Positions 30,375 through 40,974 of a stretch of DNA of 64,000 nucleotides are shown piece by piece. Within the stretch, counting starts at the first letter, position 1; each line of letters begins with the position of its first letter. Origin of the DNA: Oehlia diaphana (lineage: Eukaryota > Glomeromycota > Glomeromycetes > Glomerales > Glomeraceae); the NCBI GenBank assembly GCA_003833135.1, contig QZLH01000461.1, positions 23,900 through 87,899 on the forward strand, written 5' to 3'. The notes under the pieces were generated by a model. That model worked only from the letters and a program-made list of their open reading frames with translations, ran no database searches and was not told the origin of the DNA. A program made the position numbers and the translations under genes.

Positions 30375-31940
30375 ATGATTTATAATCCTTTAGAGCAGTT
30401 TGAGATTGTTAAGTTTATAGCAATGGAAGGACCTCTTTTTGGATATATACAAATTGGGCTGACTAATATAGGCTTTTATCTGTTACTGGCCTCACTCTTC
30501 CTAATTTTTCAACACTTATTATATAATAAAGAGGGAGTGTTAGGGTTGGGTAATACATTAATGCTTTGTATAGAATCTCTTTTTGGATTTATACTTCAAC
30601 TAGTAAAAAACCAAATTGGACCTCAAGGACAGCCCTATTTTCCTGCTATTTATTCTCTGTTCTTATTTATATTATTTCTAAACTTAATAGGTCTTATCCC
30701 CTATAGCTTTACTGCTACAGCTCACTTTGCTTTAACCCTAGGTTTTAGTTCCACCATTTTATTAGGAGTCACTCTTTTAGGTTTACACCGTCACGGACTT
30801 CACTTCTTTTCTCTTTTTGTCCCTGCTGGGACTCCACTACCTTTGGTTCCACTGTTAGTTTTAATTGAAAGTGTTTCTTACTTAGCTAGAGCTTTTTCAT
30901 TAGGTATTCGTTTGAGTGCTAACATGTTAGCAGGACACATTCTTTTACATATTATTGCCACTTTTTCATGGAAATTTATAATAGGTTCTCTAATAGGCTT
31001 ACTATTAACACCTTTACCTCTCTTATTTTTAACGCTTTTATATGGCCTAGAAATTGGTGTTGCACTTATTCAGGCTTATGTTTTCGTTTTACTTACTTGC
31101 TCTTACATCAATGATGCTATTTCTTTACACTCAGAAAATTCCCCCTCAGTTCACACATCCACGCATCTTCCTCTAAACAGAACTTTAGGATTAACTAAAC
31201 GTCAATATTCTACTTCAGCTAGTTCTTCTGATCTTTGTTTTTCTAGAAGGAATTACATCGATCTAGAAATACTTTCTAAAAATTCAACATCTATTGTTCT
31301 ATGGGGTTCTAATCTCTCTTCTACTTTAGGTCTAAGGTTTAGTAATAAATTACGAAATATAGTTTTCCTGCCTCCTTTAGTAAATAGCATAGTAACTGGT
31401 CTTTTGCTTGGTGATGGTTGGATTCAAAAGGGCAAGTTTAACAAGAATGCTCGATTAGGTTTTAAACAGTCTGTCATACATATAGGATTTGCTTTATGGG
31501 TTTATAATCTATTGGCGCATTATTGTCAATCTTTACCTTACTCTACTAAAACTTCTTTGAATGGACGACTTTTTTTTGGAGTTGAGTTTATGACTCGAAC
31601 CTATCCTTGTTTAACACTCTTACACTCAATTTGGTACTTAAACGGAAGTAAAGTTATACCTGCCAGTATATTCGAAGACTTGACTCCTGTTGCTTTAGCA
31701 CTGTGGGCCCAAGGGGACGGGACCAAAAGAAATAGAGGGTTTACTTTTAATACTCAGTGTTTTACTTTACAGCAAGCTGTACTTTTATTAAATGTTCTAC
31801 ATATAAAATTTGGATTAGATTGCACTATATATTATGATAGAGGAAAGCCTTTAGTTCATGTAAGATCTAACTCTATGAGCACTTTTCGGGCTATTGTTTA
31901 TCCTTATTTCCATCCTTCTATGTTATATAAACTTCAGTAA
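30375..31940 (+). CDS. atp6: ATP synthase subunit a fused to LAGLIDADG mORF
   Basis: Residues 1 to about 253 are complete ATP6, the proton-channel subunit a of the F1Fo ATP synthase: FPAIYSLFLFILFLNLIGLI, SYLARAFSLGIRLSANMLAG (with the essential Arg in SLGIRLSANM) and LEIGVALIQAYVFVLLTCSY. The frame then runs through the linker SENSPSVHTSTHLPL and TKRQYSTSASSSD into an endonuclease of the LLGDG type (IVTGLLLGDGWIQKGK, LALWAQGDGTKRNRG) ending HPSMLYKLQ. Total 521 codons, TAA at 31938-31940. A second, displaced copy of the native atp6 3' end follows at 31961. This arrangement is established for Rhizophagus mORFs: the cassette brings its own host-gene 3' end. How the fusion is processed is unknown from sequence. 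Confidence 0.95.
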   Translation: MIYNPLEQFEIVKFIAMEGPLFGYIQIGLTNIGFYLLLASLFLIFQHLLYNKEGVLGLGNTLMLCIESLFGFILQLVKNQIGPQGQPYFPAIYSLFLFILFLNLIGLIPYSFTATAHFALTLGFSSTILLGVTLLGLHRHGLHFFSLFVPAGTPLPLVPLLVLIESVSYLARAFSLGIRLSANMLAGHILLHIIATFSWKFIIGSLIGLLLTPLPLLFLTLLYGLEIGVALIQAYVFVLLTCSYINDAISLHSENSPSVHTSTHLPLNRTLGLTKRQYSTSASSSDLCFSRRNYIDLEILSKNSTSIVLWGSNLSSTLGLRFSNKLRNIVFLPPLVNSIVTGLLLGDGWIQKGKFNKNARLGFKQSVIHIGFALWVYNLLAHYCQSLPYSTKTSLNGRLFFGVEFMTRTYPCLTLLHSIWYLNGSKVIPASIFEDLTPVALALWAQGDGTKRNRGFTFNTQCFTLQQAVLLLNVLHIKFGLDCTIYYDRGKPLVHVRSNSMSTFRAIVYPYFHPSMLYKLQ

Positions 31941-31960
31941 TAAGTTACCTTTTTCCTTTG

Positions 31961-32193
31961 GCGGCCAATATGCTTGCTGGTCATATCCTTTTACATATTA
32001 TAGCCACTTTTTCATGGAAGTTCATAGTTGGTTCTCTGCTTGGTATAATCATGATACCTCTTCCTTTACTTTTCCTTACTCTGCTTTATGGACTCGAAAT
32101 TGGGGTTGCCCTTATTCAAGCCTACGTTTTTGTCTTATTAACATGTAGTTATATAAATGATGCTATTTCTCTGCATTCAGAAAATTCCCCCTC
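31961..32193 (+). pseudogene. atp6: displaced native 3' end of atp6
   Basis: Reads AANMLAGHILLHIIATFSW to YINDAISLHSENSPS. It duplicates the last ~75 residues of atp6 with many synonymous and a few amino-acid differences (VGSLLGIIMIPLPLL against IGSLIGLLLTPLPLL). It includes its own SENSPS linker, so the displaced end itself once carried a cassette. It is cut by an SIR-2 copy at 32196. Confidence 0.9.
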
Positions 32194-32195
32194 TA

Positions 32196-32277
32196 CTTGT
32201 TACGACGGTACGTTGCCCTATGTAGTCCCCTAGGTCGTAGCAGGCTGCTCCCTACAGAGACCGGGGCCAAGGAACCC
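32196..32277 (-). repeat. SIR-2 copy
   Basis: ACTTGTTACGACGG left end, then AGTCCCCTAGGTCGTAGCAG and TGCTCCCTACAGAGACCGGG. It truncates the displaced atp6 cassette linker. Confidence 0.82.
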
Positions 32278-32644
32278 AACCTTAGCTAAGCACAAGTTTT
32301 AGTTACCCCTTCTTATCTTTCTTAGGTTTATCTTTAGAATTATCTAATAAAACTCACAAAAGAATAAAATTCAATAATACTCAACCTTGGCCTGGCTGGG
32401 GGGGCTAGAAAAAATCAAGAAGAGATAAGGATAAAGGGAGAGTAGAGAAGAACAACTAAGGATTAGACTTAGAAGGACAAAGGTAAGCTATAGTTATACT
32501 TAAAGGTTAGAATAGAGAAAGATTGAAAAAGGGCCTGTTTATGGATTAGTTAGGTCTAGTACTAGAGAAGGGAGGAACTATTTTTAGTTTTCCACTTAAG
32601 GATGTGTAGTTCTTATTGAATTAGGAGTAAGTTGAGAGCACGGG

Positions 32645-32677
32645 CCTTCTAGTGGCGTACCTATGCCGCACAGAAGG
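32645..32677 (+). repeat. SIR-1 copy
   Basis: CCTTCT/AGAAGG stem; same subtype as 38613. Confidence 0.9.
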
Positions 32678-32756
32678 TCAAAGGAATTACATCGATTTAA
32701 AAAATAAACCAAAGTTTCCTTATAAGCAACAAGTCGACTTAGAAAATGAAGGAAAC

Positions 32757-32804
32757 AAAGTTATCCTAGGGATGTAATTGCCCCGATTTTCGACGGAAAA
32801 CAAA
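32757..32804 (-). repeat. 48-bp inverted repeat of the cob 3' end
   Basis: Exact reverse complement of 3639-3686, ending 17 nt before the nad2 start codon. Confidence 0.85.
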
Positions 32805-32821
32805 CCCTTGTAACTTGAGCA

Positions 32822-34375
32822 ATGCTATTATTATCTATTTTACTTTTTTCGGCCGTTGTGCCTTTAACTTCCGTTCACATGAGTTCTCATGTTTTCAATA
32901 GATTAGCCATCTTAGTATTACTCTATTCTTCGGTATTGGCTTGGAACATGCTCTATTTAGAGCCAATAGGTGTAGGTCTAGGGATCTATGGTGGACTATC
33001 TCACGTCACTTTACTCTCTCAAGCATTTGATACCTTTATCTTGGTCTGTGCTTCCATTATTCTGCTTCTTGGTTCAGGTTCCATTTCTGTCACTAGCCAA
33101 CGGTTTGAATCTATTACCAAAGGCAAAGTAGCTGAATACCCTCTAATTATCTTTTTCACAACTCTAGGTATGAGTTCCCTTGTTTCTAGTAGTGATTTGG
33201 TCACTTTCTTCTTATCTATAGAGCTACAAAGCCTTGCTCTCTACATTCTCGCTACAATTTACCGAGACTCTGAGGCAGCAACATCTGCTGGTCTAAAATA
33301 TTTTCTAGTAGGTGCACTCTCTTCTAGTTTGATTCTGCTAGGATCTTGTCTACTTTATGGGTTAACAGGGGTTTCTAATTTTGAAGGTGTATATCTTTTG
33401 TGCTCAATGGCTATAGCCAATAGTGGAATCCATATAGCTCTAGTTATTATAGGTATTGCCCTACTATTCAAGGTAGCTGCTGCTCCTTTCCATAACTGGG
33501 CTCCAGATGTTTATGACGGAGTGCCAACTATTGTGACTACATGGCTAACTATAATGCCAAAGGTTGCCATTCTTGCCTTCTTAGGTGAGTTCCAGGGATT
33601 TACCCATTTAGGTAGGGTTTACGAAACCACCTATCCGATTTGGCCCAATATTCTCCTAATTAGTGCTCTACTATCTCTAGTTATTGGTAGTCTACTTGGC
33701 CTAGCTCAATACCGAATAAAACGTTTGCTAGCTTATAGTACGATTTCACATATGGGTTTTATGCTATTAGCTTTAGCTATCCATACTCCAGAGGGTATAG
33801 AGGCATATCTTTTCTATCTAGTGCAATACGTGCTTACAAGCACCAACATCTTCTTTGTGTTACTAGCCTTTAGTAATCATCCTTATGAATCCGATTACGC
33901 ATCGAATACACCATCTTCTGCTGGCTTCTCACTCCTTGATAACACTGAGCTGTCCAAAAAACCACAGATCTTATACATTTCTCATATTAGCCGAAACTCT
34001 AATATCCTCTCAAATCCTGCGTTAGCCTTAACCTTCGCTATCACCCTTTTCTCCATGGCAGGAATACCTCCAATGATAGGTTTCTTTGCTAAACTGATGG
34101 TGATTTACTCAGCTACCCACAGTGGCTACTTGTTTTTAGCAATTATAGCAATTCTAGTTAGCGTTGTTAGTGCAGCCTACTATCTACGAGTTATTCGTGT
34201 CATCTTCTTTGATACTTCTCAGTTCACCGAAACTCCTGCTTGGTGGGTTCGTCCTAATGGAAATAATTCTATGATTATAGGGACTCTAACTCTATTAATT
34301 TTACTCTTCATTGCTAATCCCCTACCAATACTAAACTGCCTGCACCTTCTGGCTCTTTCTCTATTCTACTGGTAA
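32822..34375 (+). CDS. nad2: NADH dehydrogenase subunit 2
   Basis: Proton-pumping membrane subunit of complex I, 517 codons. Hallmarks: [19 protein letters not shown] (about residue 138), [18 protein letters not shown] (about 220), [18 protein letters not shown] (about 303) and [17 protein letters not shown] (about 410). About 14 hydrophobic helices. ATG 32822 is the first in frame and fits the family. The stop TAA (34373-34375) shares its last A with the nad3 ATG, the 1-nt overlap common in fungal mtDNA, so the pair is probably co-transcribed. No intron. Confidence 0.97.
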   Translation: MLLLSILLFSAVVPLTSVHMSSHVFNRLAILVLLYSSVLAWNMLYLEPIGVGLGIYGGLSHVTLLSQAFDTFILVCASIILLLGSGSISVTSQRFESITKGKVAEYPLIIFFTTLGMSSLVSSSDLVTFFLSIELQSLALYILATIYRDSEAATSAGLKYFLVGALSSSLILLGSCLLYGLTGVSNFEGVYLLCSMAIANSGIHIALVIIGIALLFKVAAAPFHNWAPDVYDGVPTIVTTWLTIMPKVAILAFLGEFQGFTHLGRVYETTYPIWPNILLISALLSLVIGSLLGLAQYRIKRLLAYSTISHMGFMLLALAIHTPEGIEAYLFYLVQYVLTSTNIFFVLLAFSNHPYESDYASNTPSSAGFSLLDNTELSKKPQILYISHISRNSNILSNPALALTFAITLFSMAGIPPMIGFFAKLMVIYSATHSGYLFLAIIAILVSVVSAAYYLRVIRVIFFDTSQFTETPAWWVRPNGNNSMIIGTLTLLILLFIANPLPILNCLHLLALSLFYW

Positions 34376-35493
34376 TGTTAGTTTTCTTCCTCTTGTTCGT
34401 TCCTTTGTTCGTGCTAATTCTTTTAGGGGTAAACATGTTGGTTGCTACCAATAACCCTGACTCTGCTAAAATGGCGCCTTATGAATGTGGAATGCCCCCA
34501 GCTTCTGATGCCCGTCATAAATTCCAAATTAGTTTCTTTCTTGTTGCTATCCTCTTTTTAGTTTTTGATTTAGAAATACTCTTTCTCTATCCTTTAGTTG
34601 TTTCTCTATATTATATCTCTTCCTTTGGCTTTTGGATTGCTATGGTTTTCATACTTCTTTTAACAGTCGGTTTCATTGCAGAGTTAGCCTCAGGTGCTCT
34701 TGATTACGCTAAACATAGTACTAATACTTCTTCTTCTCCATCACAAAAAACCCCCCAACCCAAAGGTAAACTACCAATTGGAGTACGGTCTTATTCAACC
34801 CTTTCTTCTCCTGATGATCTCTCCGATGGTAAACGCAAACGTGATAAGGGAAATATAAAATATACTTTTCAATATAGAATCAATCAGACCCTGACACCAT
34901 TCCTAGCCGAAGTTTTAATAGGACTGTTATTAGGTGACGGTTGTATGCAAGCTCCTATATCAAAAATAGGGGGACATCGTCTAACCATTCGTCATTCAAT
35001 GAGCCAATATGATTATCTTCTTCATTTGCATGATCTCTTTGAAGCTTTTGTTGTTAAACCTCCCCACATTAGTTCAAATCTTGATAAACGTACTGGTGTA
35101 ACTTACCACTGGTGTAATTTGCATACTTTGTCTTTTCTTTGCTTTGCTCCCTATCGTGCTTTGTTTTATAATGATTTAAGGATAAAAATAATACCCTCTA
35201 ACTTAAAAGAGATTTTAACTCCTGTAGGCTTAGCTTATTGGATCATGGATGACGGGGTTTTCCATAAGTCCTCAGGTGGGTTTTACCTTTCTACTAACTC
35301 TTTTACTTTAGCAGAAGTTGAGCTACTGGTAGAGGTCCTAACGAACAATTTTTATTTGGATTGTAAATCACACAAATGTGGTATCAAAGACCAAAGGGTA
35401 ATCTTTATCCCCTCCTCTCAAAGCAATAAACTTCGAGCTTTGGTTCAACCTTATTTTCATAATTCCTTATTATATAAACTAGGATTAAAATGA
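34375..35493 (+). CDS. nad3: NADH dehydrogenase subunit 3 fused to LAGLIDADG mORF
   Basis: Residues 1 to about 122 are NAD3: [20 protein letters not shown] (the conserved Cys loop), [20 protein letters not shown] and [17 protein letters not shown]. The frame continues through a proline-rich linker with [13 protein letters not shown] into an endonuclease with [17 protein letters not shown] (about residue 183), [19 protein letters not shown] and [20 protein letters not shown] (about 283), ending LYKLGLK. Total 372 codons. A second nad3 3' end follows at 35499. The endonuclease is closest to the antisense fragment at 11923-12411. Confidence 0.95.
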   Translation: MLVFFLLFVPLFVLILLGVNMLVATNNPDSAKMAPYECGMPPASDARHKFQISFFLVAILFLVFDLEILFLYPLVVSLYYISSFGFWIAMVFILLLTVGFIAELASGALDYAKHSTNTSSSPSQKTPQPKGKLPIGVRSYSTLSSPDDLSDGKRKRDKGNIKYTFQYRINQTLTPFLAEVLIGLLLGDGCMQAPISKIGGHRLTIRHSMSQYDYLLHLHDLFEAFVVKPPHISSNLDKRTGVTYHWCNLHTLSFLCFAPYRALFYNDLRIKIIPSNLKEILTPVGLAYWIMDDGVFHKSSGGFYLSTNSFTLAEVELLVEVLTNNFYLDCKSHKCGIKDQRVIFIPSSQSNKLRALVQPYFHNSLLYKLGLK

Positions 35494-35498
35494 TTGCG

Positions 35499-35780
35499 AA
35501 ATATTATTCCTTTACCCTCTTGTTGTATCCTTATATCATATATCTTCCTTTGGTTTCTGGGTTGCAATGGTCTTCATTCTTCTTCTTACTATTGGTTTTG
35601 TTTACGAACTAGGTAAAGGCGCACTTGACTATGCCAAAGACTCTTCTTCTCCTACTAAAAATTCCCCCAGGGCTAAAGCACCTACTGGTACTCGCTCTTA
35701 TTCTACCTCTTCTGATAACTCCGGCCCTCTTAGGCGTACCTATGCCGCTACGAGGCTTTTTCTTAAATCTGTTAGACTTT
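35499..35780 (+). pseudogene. nad3: displaced native 3' end of nad3 with linker remnant
   Basis: Reads [39 protein letters not shown] and ALDYAKDSSSP, duplicating the end of nad3. It continues into KNSPRAKAPTGTRSYSTSSD, which is mORF linker, and is then cut by SIR-1 at 35725. It therefore seems to derive from an earlier nad3-cassette fusion. Confidence 0.88.
35725..35755 (+). repeat. SIR-1 copy
   Basis: CCCTCTTA...CTACGAGG, truncating the older nad3 cassette. Confidence 0.88.
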
Positions 35781-35984
35781 GACCGGGGTAACCCAATAAA
35801 GATTAGGTTTAGAAGTTCTACTTGTGGAATTGAAATTAAATCAGTAAAACCAATCAGAGGTAATCACCTTCTGTACTGCGTGGCTTTGATTGAAGCCCCT
35901 AGCTAATAAACGTATGTTACTCCTCATTGTTAGTTACACTTCTACAAAGACTACTTGTCCCAATCTCTGCCTGCTATTTGTTTC

Positions 35985-36055
35985 TGCAAGTTGGTGTAAG
36001 GGTTGCATGTCAGACTCATGTTCTGAAGGAGGCCGTTCGACTCGGCCACTTGCAC
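35985..36055 (+). tRNA. trnM: tRNA-Met (CAU), probably initiator
   Basis: Acceptor TGCAAGT/ACTTGCA; arm TCAGA-CTCATGT-TCTGA gives CAU. The anticodon arm resembles that of mitochondrial initiator Met tRNAs, so I favour formyl-Met; this is inference. Confidence 0.85.
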
Positions 36056-36285
36056 AAAAAGGTATAAAATGAAAGGGTTGTTTTTTTCAATTTGATACTG
36101 GAAGTTGGGTGTGATTACTGGAGTAAGGGTGGCAAGAAAGAATTTGGTTTTGTCAAAGTTACCTTAGAAGGAATACATCTAGGAAAAATAAGGGAGGGGT
36201 TTCCTCTTTGAACTGAACTCAATTGTTCCTAAGCAAACGTGACTTGTTCCGCATCAAGAAGTAAGCAAAAGCAAACCCTAAAGTA

Positions 36286-36864
36286 ATGAGTCCTTTTCTA
36301 CTGGAATTACTGCCTTTCGTGGCTGTGCTCTCTGCTATCTTTGTTATAACAGCGGTCAACCCCATTCTTGCTGTGCTTTTTCTGATAGCTGTTTTCATTA
36401 CCGTCTCAGCTTACCTAGCTCTTCTGGGACTAACCTTTCTAGCCCTAAGTTACCTCATCATATACGTAGGAGCTATTGCCATACTCTTTTTATTCGTAAT
36501 AATGATGCTCGATATCAAGCTGGCTGAATTAAGTTCTTCAGGAGAAGAGGCTAGCAAAGTATATCCTATTGCATTCCTTATTGGAACACCATTCCTTTGG
36601 ACCCTAACTGGCTCACCTTTATTTAGAGGTGATACTCTTTACAGTTGGTTTGACCAAACCACTTTGGGCATTGCTCACATTTCTGATCCTTCAGCCCTTC
36701 AATGGACAAACCTCTTTGCAGCCTTCTCTAACATTCATTCATTAGGTGTATGTTTATATACTATTTACCCTCTCTGGTTGATCTATGCGGGAATCATTCT
36801 ACTTTTGGCTATAATAGGCCCAATTATATTATGCCTTGATAAAACTAGCGGTTCCACCTCTTAG
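36286..36864 (+). CDS. nad6: NADH dehydrogenase subunit 6
   Basis: Membrane subunit of complex I. 192 codons, five hydrophobic helices. Signature: ALLGLTFLALSYLIIYVGAI with AILFLFVIMMLDI (about residues 46-78). The C-terminus GIILLLAIIGPIILCLD is typical. ATG 36286 is the first in frame. The C-rich motif TAAAATTCCCC lies about 65 nt after the stop, next to a GATGTAATTCCTTCTAAG motif. No intron. Confidence 0.96.
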   Translation: MSPFLLELLPFVAVLSAIFVITAVNPILAVLFLIAVFITVSAYLALLGLTFLALSYLIIYVGAIAILFLFVIMMLDIKLAELSSSGEEASKVYPIAFLIGTPFLWTLTGSPLFRGDTLYSWFDQTTLGIAHISDPSALQWTNLFAAFSNIHSLGVCLYTIYPLWLIYAGIILLLAIIGPIILCLDKTSGSTS

Positions 36865-37150
36865 CATGCTCTTTCCTTTGTTTTTTCAATCGTTAGTTGA
36901 TGTAATTCCTTCTAAGATGCTAATTTCTCTAAAATTCCCCAGGTGGACATATCTTAAAAGTATCGAATTGAGACTTCTAGAAGTTGGAAGCACTTGTTGA
37001 GATTTAGGGGACCTTACCAGAAAGATGAGGAGTAAGAAAGAAGGGTTTACTACCCTATGGGGACCATTAACTAATTTCTATATTGATCTAATCAGCTAAG
37101 CAGGGATGAACAATTAAGGAAGAGAGATAAGAAGGGTGATTCTACTCCAA

Positions 37151-37183
37151 CCCTCTGGCCGGCATAGGTACGCCACTAGAGGG
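37151..37183 (-). repeat. SIR-1 copy
   Basis: CCCTCTGGCCGGC...GCCACTAGAGGG; same subtype as 53556. Confidence 0.9.
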
Positions 37184-37790
37184 CACGGATGGAACTAACT
37201 AGGAAATGGTTGGAGGAAAGGAAGAAGTTAAGGGATTTACTAGAAGCTGATAGGCATCTCATGACTTAATCTTAACTACTGCAATAGAAAATACACAAAG
37301 TATTCCATGGCAACACCTCCTACTTCATTTTTAAGTTGTTCAGTCTTCCCTACTTATTTGCCCCTTCAGCCTCTATCTTCTTCTAATCCCCTCTTTAGCT
37401 ATAGACACCCTTGTTTGAATTCCCCCTTCACACAGTGGATCAAGAGTAAATCGAGTCACTAAGGATTCCCAAGGTTGGCTATCACTTTATCTATTTTTAA
37501 AGAAAATACTCCAGCTAAATTAGCAGAAGGTCATTTCAAATTTTACCAATTCCCCTAGAGTTTTTTCTAGAAGGAACGAAGAGGTCTAAGAAAATCTCGA
37601 CTAGAAAAACATAACCCGGCTTATATGGAACTAGAGGTATAGAGTAAATAATATAGAGAGGATTTCTTAAGGAACCTTTCCTGATAGGGTTGTTTTTTCC
37701 TAAGCCTGGGTTTACGTACGTTGACGTAGTTCCACTAGTTAAGCTACCCTCTAGGGAAATAGTTCTTAGAAAACTTTAGCCTAAGACGGA

Positions 37791-37821
37791 CCCTTGAAGG
37801 CGTACCTATGCCCCCCAAGGG
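37791..37821 (+). repeat. SIR-1 copy
   Basis: CCCTTG/CAAGGG stem. Confidence 0.9.
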
Positions 37822-38099
37822 TTGTGGTCTTCTGGTCTAAAGCCATGGGTGCCTAAAAATTCCTCCTTGCTTTCACACGGTATGATTTTTATCTCAAGTT
37901 TTTACATCACTTTTTTAAAAAGGAATTACATCGATTTTAAAAAAGGCATCTAAGAAAATAAGCAATTACTTTAAAAAACAACCCTCATCTTCTTCTACTC
38001 TTTTAGTCTATATAAGGGGTGATACCATAAAGGAGTAAAGCGACCAGAGCCTCCTAATCATTGGGAGCTAAAGCTGGCTAAAACATAATATCAGTTTTC

Positions 38100-40881
38100 A
38101 TGAAGTTTCAACCTCATCCTTATCATTTAGTAGAACCTTCACCATGGCCTCTAGCAGGCGCAATAGCCCTTCTTATTACTACTGTTTCAGCAGTCTGCTA
38201 TTTTCATGGATATGGTCATGGAGGAGTATTTTTAACTATAGGTCTTCTGGGTGTTCTTTCTACTATGGGTCTATGGTGGGCGGATGTGATCCGTGAAGGT
38301 ACAGCGTTAAGCTTGTTTTTTTGTGGCATATTGTCTAACTATACTTTAAAAGCTATTTAAACTCTTATTAACTTTTCTAAAAATAATCTTTGTAAAGCAT
38401 ATCTAAATATTGATCAATTCGGTTATTATTTAGCTGGTTTTACAGAACCCTCGAAGGCGTACCTATGCCGCCCGAGGGTAAGGTGATTGACATATCTTAA
38501 AAAATAGAACTTTTCAACACATTACGACAGTATGCAAAACTAAAGTGCCTTCTTTAAACTTGACTATATGCTGGAAACTCCTAAAGCCTAAAGTACGTAG
38601 GGAAATATCCGGCCTTCTAGTGGCGTACCTATGCCGCACAGAAGGTCTTTGTGACAATCTTTATGGATATTACAATGGATAATCAGCAGAAAACCAACGG
38701 ATTTATAATTATCCTAGTAGGGTCCTCAGAGACTATACGTCAAGAATTAATACGTTATAGATAGTATCTATTAATTAAGATATAGTCCAGCCATTATAGA
38801 AATATATTGGGTTTTTTGACATTCTTAGGACATCACACTGTTCGTGTACAACAAGGCCTAATATTAGGTATTATCCTTTTTATTGTTTCTGAGGTTTTCT
38901 TCTTCCTTTCTATTTTTTGGGCCTTCTTTGATAGTGCCTTAGCTCCTACAGTTGAACTAGGTTGCAGTTGGCCCCCAGCAGGTATACAACCCATAGATCC
39001 ATGGGAATTACCTCTTGTTAATACAATTCTTTTACTCTCATCAGGTGTTTGCCTGAAATGTGATCAATCTGATTTATTTATAATATTTAGCTTACTGCCA
39101 TTTAACTGTCCCAGAGTTCCGTCCACAAAAAGAATTGGTCCCCACAATTATGAGATAATTAGTATTCTTATAGGATCATTGCTAGGTGATGGATCTATGG
39201 AAAAAGATGGTAATGGTTCACGGTTTGCTTTTTATCAAGAAAAAACAAATGGCGAATACTTATTATGGCTGCATCAAGTTATTAGTTCTCTTGGTTACTC
39301 TAAACCAGAGATACCTATCATACAAACTAGAAAAGGAACAAATGGACAAATACGCTACTCTTATAGATTCAGAACTTATACATACAGTTCATTTAATTGG
39401 ATTTATGAAGAATTTTACCCTAATAAACGGAAAGTTGTTCCTCGGATTATAGATCAGTATTTATCACCTTTGGCCTTAGCTGTATGGATAATGGATGACG
39501 CAACTCTTCACAAAAATAAAGGATTAAGATTCTGCACTAATTGTTTCACACTTAAAGAGGTTCAATATTTAGCTAGTGTTCTAGAAAAAAAGTATTCTTT
39601 AAATACCTCTATACATAAAACAGGTGTAGTGAATCAATATGGTTTATATATTCCTAAGTCTAGTATGGCAAATCTCACTAAAATAGTTAAACCTCATATT
39701 CATCCTACCATGCTTTATAAATTACTTTCTATTTAATTCCGACATTTCTTGTGACATAATGAGTCTTTCCCATTTATTTTCTAAATTAAATAATCAGATA
39801 GATTGCATAGTCCTAGATTAATTGGGTAATATTAATCGATTGATCCTCCATCAATCTTAATTATGCTCTATTATCCAGCTAATCTAGCTTTATAGAAGAT
39901 AGGATAATAACTATCTTGGCGACATTGATGAAAACGGTCAACGGGATATATCTGATTCTAAGACCGTCGGTTCTCTTCTTTGAATAAAAGAGGAAGATCG
40001 CTACAGACTGGTTCATCGATGGGTGGCTTAATTGCTGCTTAATGTACAGTCGGAATCTCGACTGAGAAGGTTAAAATAGATTGACTTCTCTTTCCAAAGG
40101 CTTTATATTATATTTCAAACAACTAATGTGACTCTTAGAAGACTAAACTAGCTAAGTTGACCCATCTTAGGCGTACCTATGCCGCTAGAGGGCAAGGGAT
40201 TGAAAACTTACATTAATATAAAGTACAAGGGTTATATATTCAGATATGTAATAATATATAGCTGGAGATTTGGCCACAGTTACCTGGTCACACCATTCTC
40301 TGATAGCCGGAGATCGTAAAAATGCTTTACTGGCACTTATTTACACTATTGTTCTTGCTCTTATCTTTACGGGTGTACAGCTCTATGAGTATTATAATGC
40401 TCCCTTTACTATTTCAGATGGAGCCTTTGGCTCTTGCTTCTTTTTTGGTACGGGTTTCCATGGCGGGCATGTCTTAATAGGCTCTATCTTCTTAGGAGTA
40501 GGCTTATACCGTCTTATCAATTATCATCTTACTAAACACCATCATGTTGGTTATGAAGGTGCTATCCTTTACTGGCAAAGAAATGCCGTCTTAGTTGGTA
40601 ACTTCTATTATTACCACTCTACCATATGCGGGAAACTCCTAAAGGCTAAGGTAGGCATGCTTAACAATCCTTAGTATGTAACAATGGACAATCCGCAGGA
40701 AACCCAAAGGATAGGGATTCCTCAGAGACTAGTATGTAGAGCATCCTATTTGATATATGGATGAAGATAGAGTCCAATCATACTGAAAGGTTATGATTCA
40801 TAAGATTTCGTTGACGTTGTTTGGCTTTTCCTTTTCATTTTTGTTTATGTTTGGGGCTCAGGTGAACCCCCGCTTATGTAA
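38100..40881 (+). CDS. cox3: cytochrome c oxidase subunit 3 (4 exons)
   Basis: Complex IV subunit without metal centres. Exons 38100-38300, 38819-39046, 40273-40576 and 40805-40881 sum to 810 nt, in frame, 269 residues. Segments in order: HPYHLVEPSPWPLAGAIALL, GLWWADVIREG, TFLGHHTVRVQQGLILG, FFFLSIFWAFFDSALAPTVE, SWPPAGIQPIDPWELPLVNT, ATVTWSHHSLIAGDRKNALL, FFGTGFHGGHVLIGSIFL and HFVDVVWLFLFIFVYVWGS. The last junction splits the His codon and its 5' exon ends in C rather than U, so it is the least certain. The tail GSGEPPLM is short. TAAAAATTCCCCCTC lies 15 nt after the stop. Confidence 0.93.
38448..38478 (+). repeat. SIR-1 copy
   Basis: Same as 7131; truncates a LAGLIDADG motif. Confidence 0.9.
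38613..38645 (+). repeat. SIR-1 copy
   Basis: Same as 32645; lies between the 5' and 3' core halves of cox3 intron 1. Confidence 0.9.
39047..39736 (+). CDS. LAGLIDADG homing endonuclease, cox3 intron 2
   Basis: Intronic part of an ORF open from cox3 exon 2, about 229 codons. LLGDG-type LAGLIDADG: IISILIGSLLGDGSMEKDG about 45 residues in, LALAVWIMDDATLHKNKG about 145, ending HPTMLYKLLSI. It is the same superfamily as the atp6, nad3 and rnl-intron nucleases and the intact relative of the remnant in the cob intron at 349. No breaks. Confidence 0.9.
   Translation, partial: VCLKCDQSDLFIIFSLLPFNCPRVPSTKRIGPHNYEIISILIGSLLGDGSMEKDGNGSRFAFYQEKTNGEYLLWLHQVISSLGYSKPEIPIIQTRKGTNGQIRYSYRFRTYTYSSFNWIYEEFYPNKRKVVPRIIDQYLSPLALAVWIMDDATLHKNKGLRFCTNCFTLKEVQYLASVLEKKYSLNTSIHKTGVVNQYGLYIPKSSMANLTKIVKPHIHPTMLYKLLSI
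40161..40192 (+). repeat. SIR-1 copy
   Basis: CCCATCTTA...CTAGAGGG, near the 3' end of cox3 intron 2. Confidence 0.85.
40577..40804 (+). other. cox3 intron 3 (group I, minimal)
   Basis: 228 nt. Core: ACCATATGCGGGAAACTCC, GGACAATCCGCAGGAAACC, CCTCAGAGACTAGTATGT and GATAGAGTCCAATC. No ORF. Confidence 0.78.
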
Positions 40882-40974
40882 CTTTTTATTTTTCTAAAAA
40901 TTCCCCCTCGGCACAGGTAACCTTACAGGGGTTCCCCCACCTTCACTTTAATTTGTCAATTCATCTTAGAAGGT

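Larger units (their letters stand above)
32278..32821. other. spacer atp6-nad2
   Basis: About 540 nt with SIR-1 at 32645, an AAAGGAATTACATCG motif at 32679, and the 48-bp inverted repeat of the cob end at 32757, 17 nt before nad2. Confidence 0.6.
36865..38099. other. spacer nad6-cox3
   Basis: About 1.2 kb with no ORF over 60 codons. Holds the C-rich motif, SIR-1 copies at 37151 and 37791 and a GGAATTACATCG motif at 37920. No RNA gene recognised. Confidence 0.55.
38301..38818 (+). other. cox3 intron 1 (group I), decayed ORF
   Basis: Core: TATATGCTGGAAACTCC, GATAATCAGCAGAAAACC, CCTCAGAGACTATACGTC and GATATAGTCCAGCC. At 38410-38448 the frame FGYYLAGFTE, a LAGLIDADG start, is cut by SIR-1; a second SIR-1 is at 38613. 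Confidence 0.78.
39047..40272 (+). other. cox3 intron 2 (group I, class ID-like) with endonuclease
   Basis: Core after the ORF: GATGAAAACGGTCAACGGG, AAGACCGTCGGT, CTACAGACTGGTTCATCGA, GGGTGGCT and CTTAATGTACAGTCGG. It nearly matches the cob intron at 220-1509. SIR-1 at 40161. Confidence 0.82.

Noticed and set aside
39186..39452. 88-codon ORF inside the cox3 intron nuclease
   Set aside because: Alternative frame of a clear LAGLIDADG gene.
40903..40930. Another SIR-1 copy after cox3 (CCCTCGGCACAGGTAACC)
   Set aside because: Core and stems diverge too far to be sure it belongs to the family.
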